From assembly GCF_024611995.1 (NCBI RefSeq), contig NZ_CP102509.1:7192001-7256000 (forward strand): a stretch of 64,000 bases of DNA. The letters run 5' to 3'. The translations under genes were made by a program, and so were the position numbers. The notes beneath the pieces were generated by a model. That model ran no database searches. It saw nothing but the letters and a program-made list of their open reading frames with translations, and had not been told where the DNA came from. The DNA is from Streptomyces sp. NBC_00162. Its GTDB lineage: Bacteria; Actinomycetota; Actinomycetes; Streptomycetales; Streptomycetaceae. Shown here in pieces: positions 32,804 through 42,213 of this stretch; the stretch's first letter is position 1, and each line of letters begins with the position of its first letter.

Positions 32804-33820
32804 ATGGGCACGGCACCGAACCTGAGCATGTACACGGGCCGGCCGTCCGCCCTGATCGGGAAGCAGATCGCGGGCTACCGGGTGGAGCGCATGCTCGGCC
32901 GTGGCGGCATGGCCGTCGTCTACTGCGCGAAGGATCTGCGCCTGGACCGTACGGTCGCGCTCAAGCTGATCGCCCCGGAGCGGGCCCGCGACGACACCTT
33001 CCGGCGCCGCTTCACGCACGAATCGCGGGTGGCCGCGTCGATAGACCACCCGCACATCGTGCCGATCTTCGAAGCCGGTGAGACCGACGGGGTCCTGTAC
33101 ATCGCCATGCGTTACGTCGCCGGTCTGGACATGCGAGCCCTGCTGGACCGGGACGGCCCGCTCCCCGTCGCGACCGCCCTTCGTATCGCCGCCCAGGTGG
33201 CATCCGCGCTCGACGCGGCGCATGAGCACGATCTGGTGCACCGGGACGTCAAGCCCGGCAACATCCTGGTCGCCGCGGGCACCGACAGCGAGCACCCCGA
33301 ACACATCTATCTCACGGACTTCGGACTGACGAAGAAGTCGCTGGCGCTCACCGGGTTCACCACCACGGGAGAGTTCGTCGGCACGCTCGACTACATGGCA
33401 CCGGAACAGATCTCCGGCCGGCCGGTGGACGGCAGGTGCGATCTCTACAGCCTCGCCTGTGTCGTCTACGAATCCCTCGCCGGCGGGCCGCCCTTCGAGC
33501 GTGACGACGCCGCGGCGCTGCTGTGGGCGCACCAATACGACCAGCCCCCTCTCTTGAACGAGAGGAGGCCGGAAATCGCGTCCGCCGCCGACGAGGTCAT
33601 GCAAAAGGCCCTCGCGAAGGTTCCCGAGGACCGTTACGGCTCGTGCCTGGAATTCGTGGCGGCCCTGCGCGCCGCCACCGGGAACGGTGGCGGCCATCGG
33701 GCCGATCCGTCATCCCCCGCGGGTGCCCGGTCTGCCGGGGTCTCGGCGAACCCCGAGCCGCCCCCGGAGCCTCCGGCCTGGGCCCGGCCTGTCTTCCACG
33801 GCCCGCCTGGGGGGCCGTAG
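32804..33820 (+). CDS. Cytosolic serine/threonine protein kinase (Hanks type)
   Basis: 338 residues. Glycine loop MLGRGGMAVVY, catalytic Lys54 (VALKL), HRDVKPGN with Asp148, DFG with Asp172, and the activation segment TTTGEFVGTLDYMAPEQ. The kinase domain ends near 290 and is followed by a Pro-rich tail with no transmembrane helix or PASTA repeats, so it is soluble. The start at 32804 is an ATG; a short extension precedes the kinase fold. The adjacent SpoIIE phosphatase and small LuxR protein could be signalling partners. Confidence 0.92.
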   Translation: MGTAPNLSMYTGRPSALIGKQIAGYRVERMLGRGGMAVVYCAKDLRLDRTVALKLIAPERARDDTFRRRFTHESRVAASIDHPHIVPIFEAGETDGVLYIAMRYVAGLDMRALLDRDGPLPVATALRIAAQVASALDAAHEHDLVHRDVKPGNILVAAGTDSEHPEHIYLTDFGLTKKSLALTGFTTTGEFVGTLDYMAPEQISGRPVDGRCDLYSLACVVYESLAGGPPFERDDAAALLWAHQYDQPPLLNERRPEIASAADEVMQKALAKVPEDRYGSCLEFVAALRAATGNGGGHRADPSSPAGARSAGVSANPEPPPEPPAWARPVFHGPPGGP

Positions 33821-33836
33821 GTCATCCGGTCCGGTG

Positions 33837-34067
33837 TCACAGCCCCAGGGAGATGGCCAGCCGGGTCATTTCCGCCGTGGTGTTGATGCCCAGCTTGGCG
33901 CGGATCCGGCGGAGGTAGGCGTCGACCGTGTGCTTCGAGAGCCCCATGTGGCGGGCCGCTTGCAGGTAGGTGCACCCTGCTGCGATGTGTCGCAGTGCCT
34001 CCTGCTCACGCGGGGCCAGCGCGGGTGCGGTGGTTTCGGCGTTCGGCATGGTGAGTGTGAGGCTCAT
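33837..34067 (-). CDS. Stand-alone LuxR-type HTH protein
   Basis: 76 residues, essentially only a LuxR HTH: APREQEALRHIAAGCTYLQAARHMGLSKHTVDAYLRRIRAKLG in overlapping pieces, with no sensor or receiver domain. GGAGGGAAT is upstream of ATG 34067. It is convergent with the kinase gene (16-base gap). It probably regulates developmental or cluster genes. Confidence 0.88.
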   Translation of the reverse strand: MSLTLTMPNAETTAPALAPREQEALRHIAAGCTYLQAARHMGLSKHTVDAYLRRIRAKLGINTTAEMTRLAISLGL

Positions 34068-34215
34068 GGGATTCCCTCCGACGAATCGGCTCGGTCATCG
34101 ATGCTCACGTCCTCGGAAGCAGGGGACATATGCCTGAATGTCGGTGTATGTCCTTGTTAAAGAGCTTGTTCGGGCGACGTCATGGCGCTGTCCGCCGACT
34201 GTCACGGGCGTGTCA

Positions 34216-34304
34216 CAGGGAACGCCGCAGGGAACGCACAGGGAACGCCCGCGCGTCTGGATGCCTCAGTACCGGATGCCTCGGTACCCGATGCCTCAGT
34301 ACCC
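34216..34304. repeat. Two short tandem repeat sets at the phosphatase 3' end
   Basis: CAGGGAACGC occurs three times at 11-12 base steps (34216, 34228, 34239). GATGCCTCRGTACCS occurs as three contiguous 15-base units (34260, 34275, 34290). The phosphatase stop codon (34296-34298) lies inside the last unit. Confidence 0.8.
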
Positions 34305-36728
34305 GACCAGGGACTGCTCGGCCCAGATGGTCTTGCCGATCGAGGCGTGCCGGGTGCCCCAGCGCCTCGCCAGCTGGGCGACCAGCAGCAGGCCCCGCCC
34401 GCCCTCGTCGAAGGTCCGGGCGCGCCGCATGTGCGGGGCGGTATTGCTCGAGTCGGAGACTTCGCAGATCAGGGTGCGGTCCTGGTGGATCAGCCGGAGC
34501 TGGATGGGCGGCTGGCCGTAGCGGATGGCATTGGTGACCAGCTCGCTGACCACGAGCTCGCTGACGAACGCGGCCTCGTCGAGCCCCCAGGCCGTCAGCT
34601 GGTCGGTGGTGTGCCGACGGGCGCTGGAGACGATGGAGGGGTCGGAGGGCAGGTCCCAGACGACGACCTTGTCGGCGTGGAGGGCCCGGGTCCGGGCGAC
34701 GAGCAGGGCGACGTCGTCATCGGGAGGGTGAGTCAGCAGAGCCGTCAGCACGCGGTCGCAGACCGTGTCCAGCGTGGAGGCGGGACGGGAGAGGGCCGCG
34801 AACATGCCGTCCAGGGCCTCGTCGATGTCGCGCTCACGGGGTTGCAGCAGACCATCGGTGTAAAGGGCGAGGATGCTGCCCTCGGGAAGCTCGACGTCGA
34901 TGGTCTCGAAGGGCAGGCCCCCCAGGCCCAGCGGCGGGCCGGCCGGGACGTCGAGGAGGTACACGGAGCCTTCCGGGGAGACCACGACGGGCGGCGGGTG
35001 GCCGGCCCGGGCGACGGTGCAGTGGCGGGTGACCGGGTCGTAGACCACGTACAGGCAGGTGGTGCCGATGCCCCCGGCCGTTTCCCCGGCGCCGTCCCGG
35101 TCGGCCTCGTCGGCCGACAGGTGGATGATCAGGTCATCGAGGTGGGTGAGCAGCTCGTCGGGCGGCAGGTCGACGTCGGCCAGGGTGCGTACCGCGGTGC
35201 GCAGCCGGCCCATGGTGGCGGCGGCACGGATGCCGTGGCCGACGACATCGCCCACGACCAGGGCCACCCGGGCGCCGGACAGCGGAATCACGTCGAACCA
35301 GTCGCCTCCCACTCCGGCATCGGTACCGGCGGGCAGGTAGCGGGAGGCGGTCTCGAGCGCCGCGTGATGGGGCAGCGACTGCGGGAGCAGGCTGCGCTGC
35401 AGCGTCATGGTGCTGGTGTGCTCCCGGTTGAACCGGCGCGCCTTGTGGATGCTGGCGGCCGCCCTGGCCGTGAGCTCCTGGGCCAGCCACAGGTCTTCCG
35501 GCTGGAAGGGCTCCCGGCGCTGGTGACGGCCGAACACGGCCAGGCCGAGCGTGGTGCCGCCGAAACGCAGCGGCACCACCATCATCGAGTGGGTCCCGTT
35601 CTCTCGGATCCAGGAGGCCCCCGGGTCCTCGGCCACCCATCGGGCGACGGCCGAGTCGCTCGTCCCGTGCACGGCGCCACGGCCCGCGGCCAGACACTCG
35701 ACGGGAGGCGACAGCGGCGGATAGACGACCGTCTCTCCGACGGCGACCCGGGACTCCGGGCTTCCTTCGAGGACCGACCGCGCGGCCGTACGGGACACGG
35801 TGACCGGACCTGCCACCGGGCCGGTGGGCGGCTCGTCAGCGCGCGGGGGAGGCTCCAGCAGGTCGACGAGCGCGAAATCGGCGAACCGGGGGACGGCGGC
35901 GTCGGCCAGCTCCTGCGCGGTGCGGGCGCTGTCCATGGTGGTGCCGATGCGGGCGCCGGCGTCGTCCGGCAGGAGCATCAGCTGCCGGTCGCCCTCGATC
36001 CCGGTCCTGTCGTGCGCGGCCAGGCACACCGCGTGCACCCGGCCGTCCCGGTCCCGCAAAGGGGCCAGCGAGGTCGCCCAGCCGTGCTCCGTGCTCGCGC
36101 CCGTGGGGCGGACGAAGGCCTCCTCGTACTGCGGCTCACCGGTCTCCAGCACCAGGCGCATCTTCCGCTCGGTCTCGTCGCTCACGGGATCCGGCGCGAT
36201 GTCCGGCAGGCGCAGCCCGCGCATCTCGGCCTCCGTGAGGGACAGCGTGCGCTCCATGCCGGCGTTCGCCCGCACCAGCCGCAGGTCCGCGTCGAAGATC
36301 GCCATGAAGCAGGGGGACTGGGTGAACGCCCATTCGTTCAGCGATACGCCCCGGGGCGTGCGGGGCTCGCCCGCCACGGCGGACACCACGAACCACTTGG
36401 CGGTCCCGCCGGTGGACGTCCAGCGGTGCGCGAGCAGCCCCAGTTGCAGCCGCCGGCCGTCCCGGTGCCGCAGCGCCACCGTGCCGCTCCACCGCTCCTG
36501 CCCGGACGGGATCCGCCACGCCGTATCGCCGGCGCCGTCGGCGAGCAGCTGGGCGGCGGGCAGTCCCAGTACCTCGGAGGGCACGTAGCCGAGCAGCCGA
36601 CGGGCATCCTCGCTCCACTCGGTCACGATGCCCTGCTCGCTGATGGTGGCCGTGGCCGTGTACGCCGACTCGGGGGAGGCGCTCGCCTGCTCCGGCCGCT
36701 CACCAGGAGAGGTGGGAACTTGCTCCAT
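34296..36728 (-). CDS. PAS-PAS-GAF-SpoIIE-HATPase signalling phosphatase
   Basis: 810 residues. Two PAS domains (about 20-130 and 150-265), a GAF domain (about 270-430, WIRENGTHSMMVVPLRFGG), a SpoIIE/PP2C phosphatase domain (about 440-665, PAGTDAGVGGDWFDVIPLSGARVALVVGDVVGHG) and a C-terminal anti-sigma HATPase domain (VSELVVSELVTNAIRYG, FDEGGRGLLLVAQLA). It both dephosphorylates an anti-sigma antagonist and may act as an anti-sigma kinase in stress-sigma control. Its stop codon lies inside a 15-base tandem repeat. Confidence 0.92.
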   Translation of the reverse strand: MEQVPTSPGERPEQASASPESAYTATATISEQGIVTEWSEDARRLLGYVPSEVLGLPAAQLLADGAGDTAWRIPSGQERWSGTVALRHRDGRRLQLGLLAHRWTSTGGTAKWFVVSAVAGEPRTPRGVSLNEWAFTQSPCFMAIFDADLRLVRANAGMERTLSLTEAEMRGLRLPDIAPDPVSDETERKMRLVLETGEPQYEEAFVRPTGASTEHGWATSLAPLRDRDGRVHAVCLAAHDRTGIEGDRQLMLLPDDAGARIGTTMDSARTAQELADAAVPRFADFALVDLLEPPPRADEPPTGPVAGPVTVSRTAARSVLEGSPESRVAVGETVVYPPLSPPVECLAAGRGAVHGTSDSAVARWVAEDPGASWIRENGTHSMMVVPLRFGGTTLGLAVFGRHQRREPFQPEDLWLAQELTARAAASIHKARRFNREHTSTMTLQRSLLPQSLPHHAALETASRYLPAGTDAGVGGDWFDVIPLSGARVALVVGDVVGHGIRAAATMGRLRTAVRTLADVDLPPDELLTHLDDLIIHLSADEADRDGAGETAGGIGTTCLYVVYDPVTRHCTVARAGHPPPVVVSPEGSVYLLDVPAGPPLGLGGLPFETIDVELPEGSILALYTDGLLQPRERDIDEALDGMFAALSRPASTLDTVCDRVLTALLTHPPDDDVALLVARTRALHADKVVVWDLPSDPSIVSSARRHTTDQLTAWGLDEAAFVSELVVSELVTNAIRYGQPPIQLRLIHQDRTLICEVSDSSNTAPHMRRARTFDEGGRGLLLVAQLARRWGTRHASIGKTIWAEQSLVGY

Positions 36729-36842
36729 CGCCGCTCATCTCACCCTCGCTAGTTCCTTTGCCGCTGTTCCACGGCATTGCACGGCCAGGGGCTCCACTGA
36801 CAAGCATGATCCGGCGGGCCGGGGAGCACCAACGCAGTGCCG

Positions 36843-37511
36843 TCACGGGCGGGCGAGGACAAGGGCGAGGACCGCGTCTCCCGCCTGCCACACCATCGCG
36901 CGGCGCCGTCCGCCGAGTACGGGCGGCCGCAGGCCGAGGATCGCGATGTGGCGCGGAGCGGCGCCGAAGACGCCGCTGCGGTCGGCCTTGACCGCGGCTT
37001 CCTTCAGCGCCCAGGCGCCTGCCAGGGCATCCGGCCGGTCCGTACCGACGAGGGAGAGCTCCCCGGGCGAGAAGGCGTGGTCCGCGACACGGCGTACCGC
37101 GGCGGCCGAAACCCTCTCGCACAGGTCCACGCCGACCGGTTCCGGTGCGAGGGCCGCGGCGACGTATCGGGAGGTGTGGCTGATGGAGACGTTCACGGCA
37201 TGCATCGGGCTGCCGCCGACGACGACGCCGGGGCTGCCGTCGTCACGCGGGAGGATCTCCACGTCCTGCGCCGGCGCGGCGACGAACTCGCCGACCAGGC
37301 GCTTGGCGAGCAGCCGGCCGGCCACCCACTCGGCCTGCCGCCAGGCCGGCAGCGCCCGGACCAAGTGCCGTTCGGCCGGGGAGAGAGGCGGTGCCTGGCC
37401 TGCCTGGCCGAGGTCGGTACGCCGGGCCACGATGACGCGGGCTCCGCCCCACCGGTGGACGTGTCCCGGCGCGATCGACGGGAAGGCGGGGTGCACGGCC
37501 GCGGGGCTCAT
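36843..37511 (-). CDS. Sfp-type 4'-phosphopantetheinyl transferase
   Basis: 222 residues. Core motifs are NVSISHTSRYVAAALAP, PVGVDLCE (metal Asp/Glu) and WALKEAAVKA. It attaches the phosphopantetheine arm to carrier proteins; its start overlaps the stop of the polyketide gene (ATGA), so it is almost certainly dedicated to that enzyme's ACP domain. Confidence 0.92.
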   Translation of the reverse strand: MSPAAVHPAFPSIAPGHVHRWGGARVIVARRTDLGQAGQAPPLSPAERHLVRALPAWRQAEWVAGRLLAKRLVGEFVAAPAQDVEILPRDDGSPGVVVGGSPMHAVNVSISHTSRYVAAALAPEPVGVDLCERVSAAAVRRVADHAFSPGELSLVGTDRPDALAGAWALKEAAVKADRSGVFGAAPRHIAILGLRPPVLGGRRRAMVWQAGDAVLALVLARP

Positions 37512-40500
37512 GCGGCGGCGGGGACCGGGTCCAGGTGCCGCAGCTCGCCCTCCAGGGCGGTCACGGCGTACCGGATCTGGTCGGGCGTGTGTTCACAGGT
37601 GAGGAAGAAGCGCAGCCGGGCCATCTCCTCGGGCACGGCCGGGTAGAGGATCGGATTGACGCTGATGCCCTGCTGGAAGAGGGCCTCCGCGAGCCGCAGG
37701 GTCTTCAGCGAGTCCCCGACGATGCACGGGACGATCGCCGTGTCATGACTGTCCCCGATGTCGATCCCCGCCGCGCCCGCGAGGCGGACGAACAGCGCGG
37801 CGTTCTCCGCGAGACGGGCCACGCGCTCCGGCTCGGCACGCAGCACGCGCAGGGCGGTCAGGGAGGCGGCGGTGTCGGCCGGGGTCATGCCGGCGCTGAA
37901 GACGAAGCCCGGAACGGTGTAGCGCAGGTAGTCGACGACCGAGCGGTTACCGGCGACGTAGCCACCGCAGCTCGCCAGTGCCTTGGACAGCGTGCCCGAC
38001 CACAGGTCCACGGCCGAGCGGTCGATGCCGAAGTACTCGCCGATGCCGCGCCCCGTCGCACCGATCGTTCCGATGCTGTGCGCCTCGTCGATCATCAGCA
38101 GCGCGCCGTGCCGGCGCTTGACCTCGACGAGGGCGGGCAGGTCGGCGATGTCGCCGTCCATGCTGTACACGCCCTCGATGACGACGAGCACCCGCCGGTA
38201 CTGGTCGCGGACCTGCGTGAGGACGGCGTCGAGGGCGGCCGCGTCGTTGTGGGGGAACGGCCGTCGGGTCGCGCCGGACAGCTTGCACCCCTGGAGGATG
38301 CTGTCGTGGGCGAGGGAGTCGTGGATGACGAGGTCCCCGGGGCCGACGAGGTGCCCGATCACGGTGACGTTGGTGGCGTGCCCGTTGGCCAGGGTGATCG
38401 CGGCCTCGCATCCGAGCAGGCCGGCGAGTTCCGTGTCGAGTTCCCGGTGCAGCGGACGGCTGCCGGACAGCAGCCGGCTGGCGGAAACCGACGTGCCGTA
38501 GCGCTCGATCGCGTCCTTCGCCGCCTCGTTCACCTGGGGGTGTGTGGCCATGCCCAGGTAGTTGTAGCTGGAGAACGAGAGGAGTTCCCGGCCGTCGATG
38601 ACGGTCGTGTCCGTCATAACGCCCTCGTGGACGAGGAAGTACGGATTGGGCAGCCCCGTCCCGGTGAGGGCGGTGATGCGCTCGCCGTGGGCGGTGACCT
38701 CCGGGAAGCACTCGATCCGCGTGTGCTCTTCGGGAAGCGGGGCGGTGGCGGAGGCGACCGGCTCGGCGGGCGCCGGGGAGGGGGCTTCTTCCCCGCGGTC
38801 GGCGCGCTGTGCGGGGAAGGCTGCCGGCGCGGCGTCCGGGGAGCCGCCCGCGATCAGCGCGGCGATGCTCCCGACGGTGGGCCGGTCAGCGGTCGTCTCG
38901 TCGAACGTCCACCGCGGCCATTGCCGCTTCAGGGAGGTGAACAGGTCGGTCAGCATCAGCGAGTCAAAACCGAGCTCGTCGATCAGGAGCTGGTCCTTGC
39001 GCAGATGACCCACCGGGAACGCGCTGATCCGCGCCACGTGCGCGAGCACGGCGTCGGTGACCTCGTCGAGTTCCCCGGTCGGCGGCGGCGGCGTCGGCGC
39101 CTCGTCGGCCGGGACGGCCGTGACGGCCGGGAAGGCGGGGGAAGCGGGCACCGGTGTGGTTCCGGCCGTCGGCGGGGCGGTGACCTGTACGGCGGGGTTC
39201 GGCGCGGGGAGCGCCTCGGTGAGGCGGGCCAGCAGCGTCACCTGCTGCTGAGCCAGCCGGAGCAGCTCGTTCATCGGGTGATCGGCGGGGTGATCCATCG
39301 GGGTCTCTTCGAGGGGTGCGGGGCGGGGCGGGAGGGAGTCGGCGGGGGTGTCCCGCTTCGCGGGGCGCTGGTCGGACAGCCAGTAGGACTGGGTGTCGAG
39401 CTTCGCCACCGGCAGGTCCAGCAGACGGCGGTCTTCCCGGGGAATCAGGGCGCGCGGGTCGACCGGGACGCCCAGGACCGCGAGCCGGGCGAGGGCCAGG
39501 ACGAAGTCGCGTCCGCGGTCCGGTGCCACCCCCGCCGCGGGGACGACGTGGATGTCGTTGTGGCCGGTGAGGTTGCGGCGGACCGAGGTGAGGAGCGAGC
39601 TGCCGCCGGCCACCTGGAGGAAGACGCGGGCCCCCTGGTCGTAGGCGGTGCGGACGGCGTCGCTGAAGCGGACGGGCGTGGACGCGTGGAGGGCCCACAG
39701 CTCGCGCAGCCGGCCGGGGTCGGTGCACAGCTCCGCGTTCACCGACGAGACGAACGGCAGGACGGGACTGCTGACGGGGCGGTTGGCGAGGCCCGCGCGC
39801 ATCGTCTCCTCGGCGCAGGCCAGCAGCGGCGAGTGGAAGGCGTGGGAGACGTCGAGCGCGGCGGTGACGATCCCGGCGTCGGCGCAGGCCTGCCGTACGG
39901 CGGCGAGCCCCTGAGGCGTGCCGCTGACCACGACCTGCCGCTCGTGGTTGAAGCAGGCCGGCCACACGTCGTCGATGCCGTCGACGAGCCGGTGGCAGGT
40001 CTCCTTGTCGCTCTGCACGGCGAGCATCCCGCCCCCGAGGCCGGTCCCGGCCCGCTGGAGGGCCGCTCCCCGGTGGACCAGGAGCCGGATGGTGTCCTCG
40101 TCGGTGAGCGCTCCGGCCGCCGCGGCCGCCGCGAACTCTCCGACGCTGTGGCCGAGGGCGAGGCCGGGAGTGACGCCGCAGTCGGCGAGCAGGCGGGTGG
40201 CCGCGATCTGGACGGTACCGAGCAGGGGCTGGCACACATCGGTGGCGGCGAGCCGCTGCCTGAGCTGCTCGGCGTCGCCGTGGCCGGCCGCGGCCTCGCC
40301 GTACAGCAGATCGGTGAGGTCGAGGCCGCTGTCCTGGCGGGCCACGGCGCCGAGGGCGTCGACTGCCGCACGGAAACCGGTGAACCTCTCGTAGAGGTCC
40401 TGCATCATGCCCGGCCGCTGGCTGCCCTGACCGGGGAAGAGGAAGGCGATGCGGCGCTGCTCGGCCGGCAGGGGAGCGTCGGCGTAGAAGGCGCCGTCGC

Positions 40501-42187
40501 CGAGGTCGCCCCCGTTGCCGTCGCCGAGGTCGCCGCCCGCTCCGTCGGCGAGCTGCCGGCGGGCGTGCCGCAGCCGCTGGGTGAATTCCTCCGTGTCGCA
40601 GGCCACGATCGCGAGGCGGGCCGTCAGCGGCTCACGGGCGCCCAGGGTGTGGGCCACCGCCGCGATCGGCGTGTGGGGTGCGCGGTCGATGCTGTCGAGC
40701 ACCTCGCCGATGTGCCGGTCCAGCAGCTCACGGTTTCCGGCCGAGAGCAGGACCAGGTGAGGTCCGGCGGCTTGGGTGCGTACCGGGAGGCGGCGGACGG
40801 CCGGGGAGGGCTGCTCCTCCAGGATCACGTGGACGTTCGTGCCGCCGAATCCGAACGAGCTGACGGCGGCCCGCCGCGGGGCGCCCCTGCCCGTACCCGC
40901 GGTCGGCCAGGGCCGCGCGCTGTCGGCGAAGCGCAGGCCCGCGGCGGAAACGCCCAGGTCCGGATGGGGGGTGGTCTCCGGCTGCGGCACGATCGTGCCG
41001 TGATGGACGACCAGGGCCGTCTTGATCAGTCCCGCGATGCCCGCCGCGGACAGGGAGTGCCCGATGAGGGCCTTGCCCGCGGCGAGGTAGCACAGACCGG
41101 GGTCCTCGTCGGGGTACTCGGTGCGCAGCCGGCGCAGCGCCTCGATCTCGGAACGGTCACCGACGGAGGTACCGGTGCCGTGGGCCTCGAGGAAACCCAC
41201 GGAAGAGGGGGCGACACCCGCGTCGTCGTAGGCCCGGCGCATGGCGCGCAGCTGGCCTTCGGCGGTGGGAACCAGCGGCCCGGGAGACGCGCCGTCGTTG
41301 GCCGAGCCGATGCCCTTGATCACCGCGTAGACCCGGTCGCCGTCGGCGAGTGCGTCGGCGAGCGGCCGTATGACGACAGCGCCGCTGCCTTCGCCCAGGA
41401 CGAAGCCGTCGGCCCCCTCGTCGAACGGGCGGCACACCCCGGTGGCGGACAGTGCACGGAGTCTGGAGAAACCGACCAGGCTGTCGGGGGTGAGGTTGAG
41501 GTACACGCCGCCGACGACGGCGATCCGGCAGCTGCCCTGGCGCAGCTGGGCCATCGCCTGGTCGAGGGCGACCAGTGAGCCGGAACAGGCGGCGTCGACG
41601 GCGAAGCTGGGGCCGCCGAGGTCGAATTGCCGGCTGACGGTGCCGGACGCCATGTTGAGGAGGCTCCCGGGCAGGGTGAAGCTCTGGATGGTGCCGAGCT
41701 GTCCTGCCTGCTCCTTGACGGCGGCAAGGCCGTCGGCGTCGTCTGCCGCGAGCGACTGCTCGGCCAGGGTGATGGCCCGGATGGGGGCCGACATGAGGTC
41801 CTTGTAGTCGGACACCGACAGTCCGAGGAAGACCCCGGTGTTCTCCCGGTCGAAGTCGCCGCGTCCCAGCCCCGCGTCCTCGAGGGCCTCGCGGGCGACG
41901 TCGAGCATCAGCCGGTGCTGCGGGTCCATGGCCCGGGCACGGGCGGGCGGCACCCCGTAGTGCTGGGCGGCGAAGCGGTCCACTTCGTCCAGGAAGGCGA
42001 CCTGGTCGGTGTACGCGGCATTGGGGGCCGACCGGTTGGCGGGCTCGTGGAACGTCTCGTGGTTCCAGCGCTCCCTCGGGACGGCGGAGAACTGCCGTTC
42101 GCCGCTCATCAGGAGCTCCCAGTAGGCGTGGAGGTCGGGGGCGCCGGGGAAGCGGCAGCCGAGTCCGGTGATCGCGATGTCAGACAT
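37508..42187 (-). CDS. KS-AT-ACP-alpha-oxoamine synthase fused polyketide enzyme
   Basis: 1559 residues. KS about 1-455 (Cys201 in VDAACSGSL, His336 in EAHGTGT, His377 in IGHSLSAAG), AT about 570-910 (Ser681 in GHSVGE; HAFH at 782-785 predicts malonyl-CoA), ACP about 1040-1115 (Ser1076 in LGFDSLML), and a PLP-dependent oxoamine synthase about 1165-1555 (IDEAHSIGTIGATG, Lys1402 in SGTLSKALASCGG). No KR, DH, ER or TE. I infer one malonyl extension of an acyl starter, then decarboxylative condensation with an amino acid that releases an alpha-amino ketone. MMPL and PPTase genes flank it. Confidence 0.93.
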   Translation of the reverse strand: MSDIAITGLGCRFPGAPDLHAYWELLMSGERQFSAVPRERWNHETFHEPANRSAPNAAYTDQVAFLDEVDRFAAQHYGVPPARARAMDPQHRLMLDVAREALEDAGLGRGDFDRENTGVFLGLSVSDYKDLMSAPIRAITLAEQSLAADDADGLAAVKEQAGQLGTIQSFTLPGSLLNMASGTVSRQFDLGGPSFAVDAACSGSLVALDQAMAQLRQGSCRIAVVGGVYLNLTPDSLVGFSRLRALSATGVCRPFDEGADGFVLGEGSGAVVIRPLADALADGDRVYAVIKGIGSANDGASPGPLVPTAEGQLRAMRRAYDDAGVAPSSVGFLEAHGTGTSVGDRSEIEALRRLRTEYPDEDPGLCYLAAGKALIGHSLSAAGIAGLIKTALVVHHGTIVPQPETTPHPDLGVSAAGLRFADSARPWPTAGTGRGAPRRAAVSSFGFGGTNVHVILEEQPSPAVRRLPVRTQAAGPHLVLLSAGNRELLDRHIGEVLDSIDRAPHTPIAAVAHTLGAREPLTARLAIVACDTEEFTQRLRHARRQLADGAGGDLGDGNGGDLGDGAFYADAPLPAEQRRIAFLFPGQGSQRPGMMQDLYERFTGFRAAVDALGAVARQDSGLDLTDLLYGEAAAGHGDAEQLRQRLAATDVCQPLLGTVQIAATRLLADCGVTPGLALGHSVGEFAAAAAAGALTDEDTIRLLVHRGAALQRAGTGLGGGMLAVQSDKETCHRLVDGIDDVWPACFNHERQVVVSGTPQGLAAVRQACADAGIVTAALDVSHAFHSPLLACAEETMRAGLANRPVSSPVLPFVSSVNAELCTDPGRLRELWALHASTPVRFSDAVRTAYDQGARVFLQVAGGSSLLTSVRRNLTGHNDIHVVPAAGVAPDRGRDFVLALARLAVLGVPVDPRALIPREDRRLLDLPVAKLDTQSYWLSDQRPAKRDTPADSLPPRPAPLEETPMDHPADHPMNELLRLAQQQVTLLARLTEALPAPNPAVQVTAPPTAGTTPVPASPAFPAVTAVPADEAPTPPPPTGELDEVTDAVLAHVARISAFPVGHLRKDQLLIDELGFDSLMLTDLFTSLKRQWPRWTFDETTADRPTVGSIAALIAGGSPDAAPAAFPAQRADRGEEAPSPAPAEPVASATAPLPEEHTRIECFPEVTAHGERITALTGTGLPNPYFLVHEGVMTDTTVIDGRELLSFSSYNYLGMATHPQVNEAAKDAIERYGTSVSASRLLSGSRPLHRELDTELAGLLGCEAAITLANGHATNVTVIGHLVGPGDLVIHDSLAHDSILQGCKLSGATRRPFPHNDAAALDAVLTQVRDQYRRVLVVIEGVYSMDGDIADLPALVEVKRRHGALLMIDEAHSIGTIGATGRGIGEYFGIDRSAVDLWSGTLSKALASCGGYVAGNRSVVDYLRYTVPGFVFSAGMTPADTAASLTALRVLRAEPERVARLAENAALFVRLAGAAGIDIGDSHDTAIVPCIVGDSLKTLRLAEALFQQGISVNPILYPAVPEEMARLRFFLTCEHTPDQIRYAVTALEGELRHLDPVPAAA

Positions 42188-42213
42188 GGGGGTCTTCCTT
42201 GTCTTGTCGGTGG

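Noticed and set aside
37535..41578. Plus-strand open frame of about 1347 codons opposite the polyketide gene
   Set aside because: The minus-strand frame carries complete KS, AT, ACP and oxoamine-synthase motifs. The opposite frame is the usual antisense shadow of high-GC DNA.
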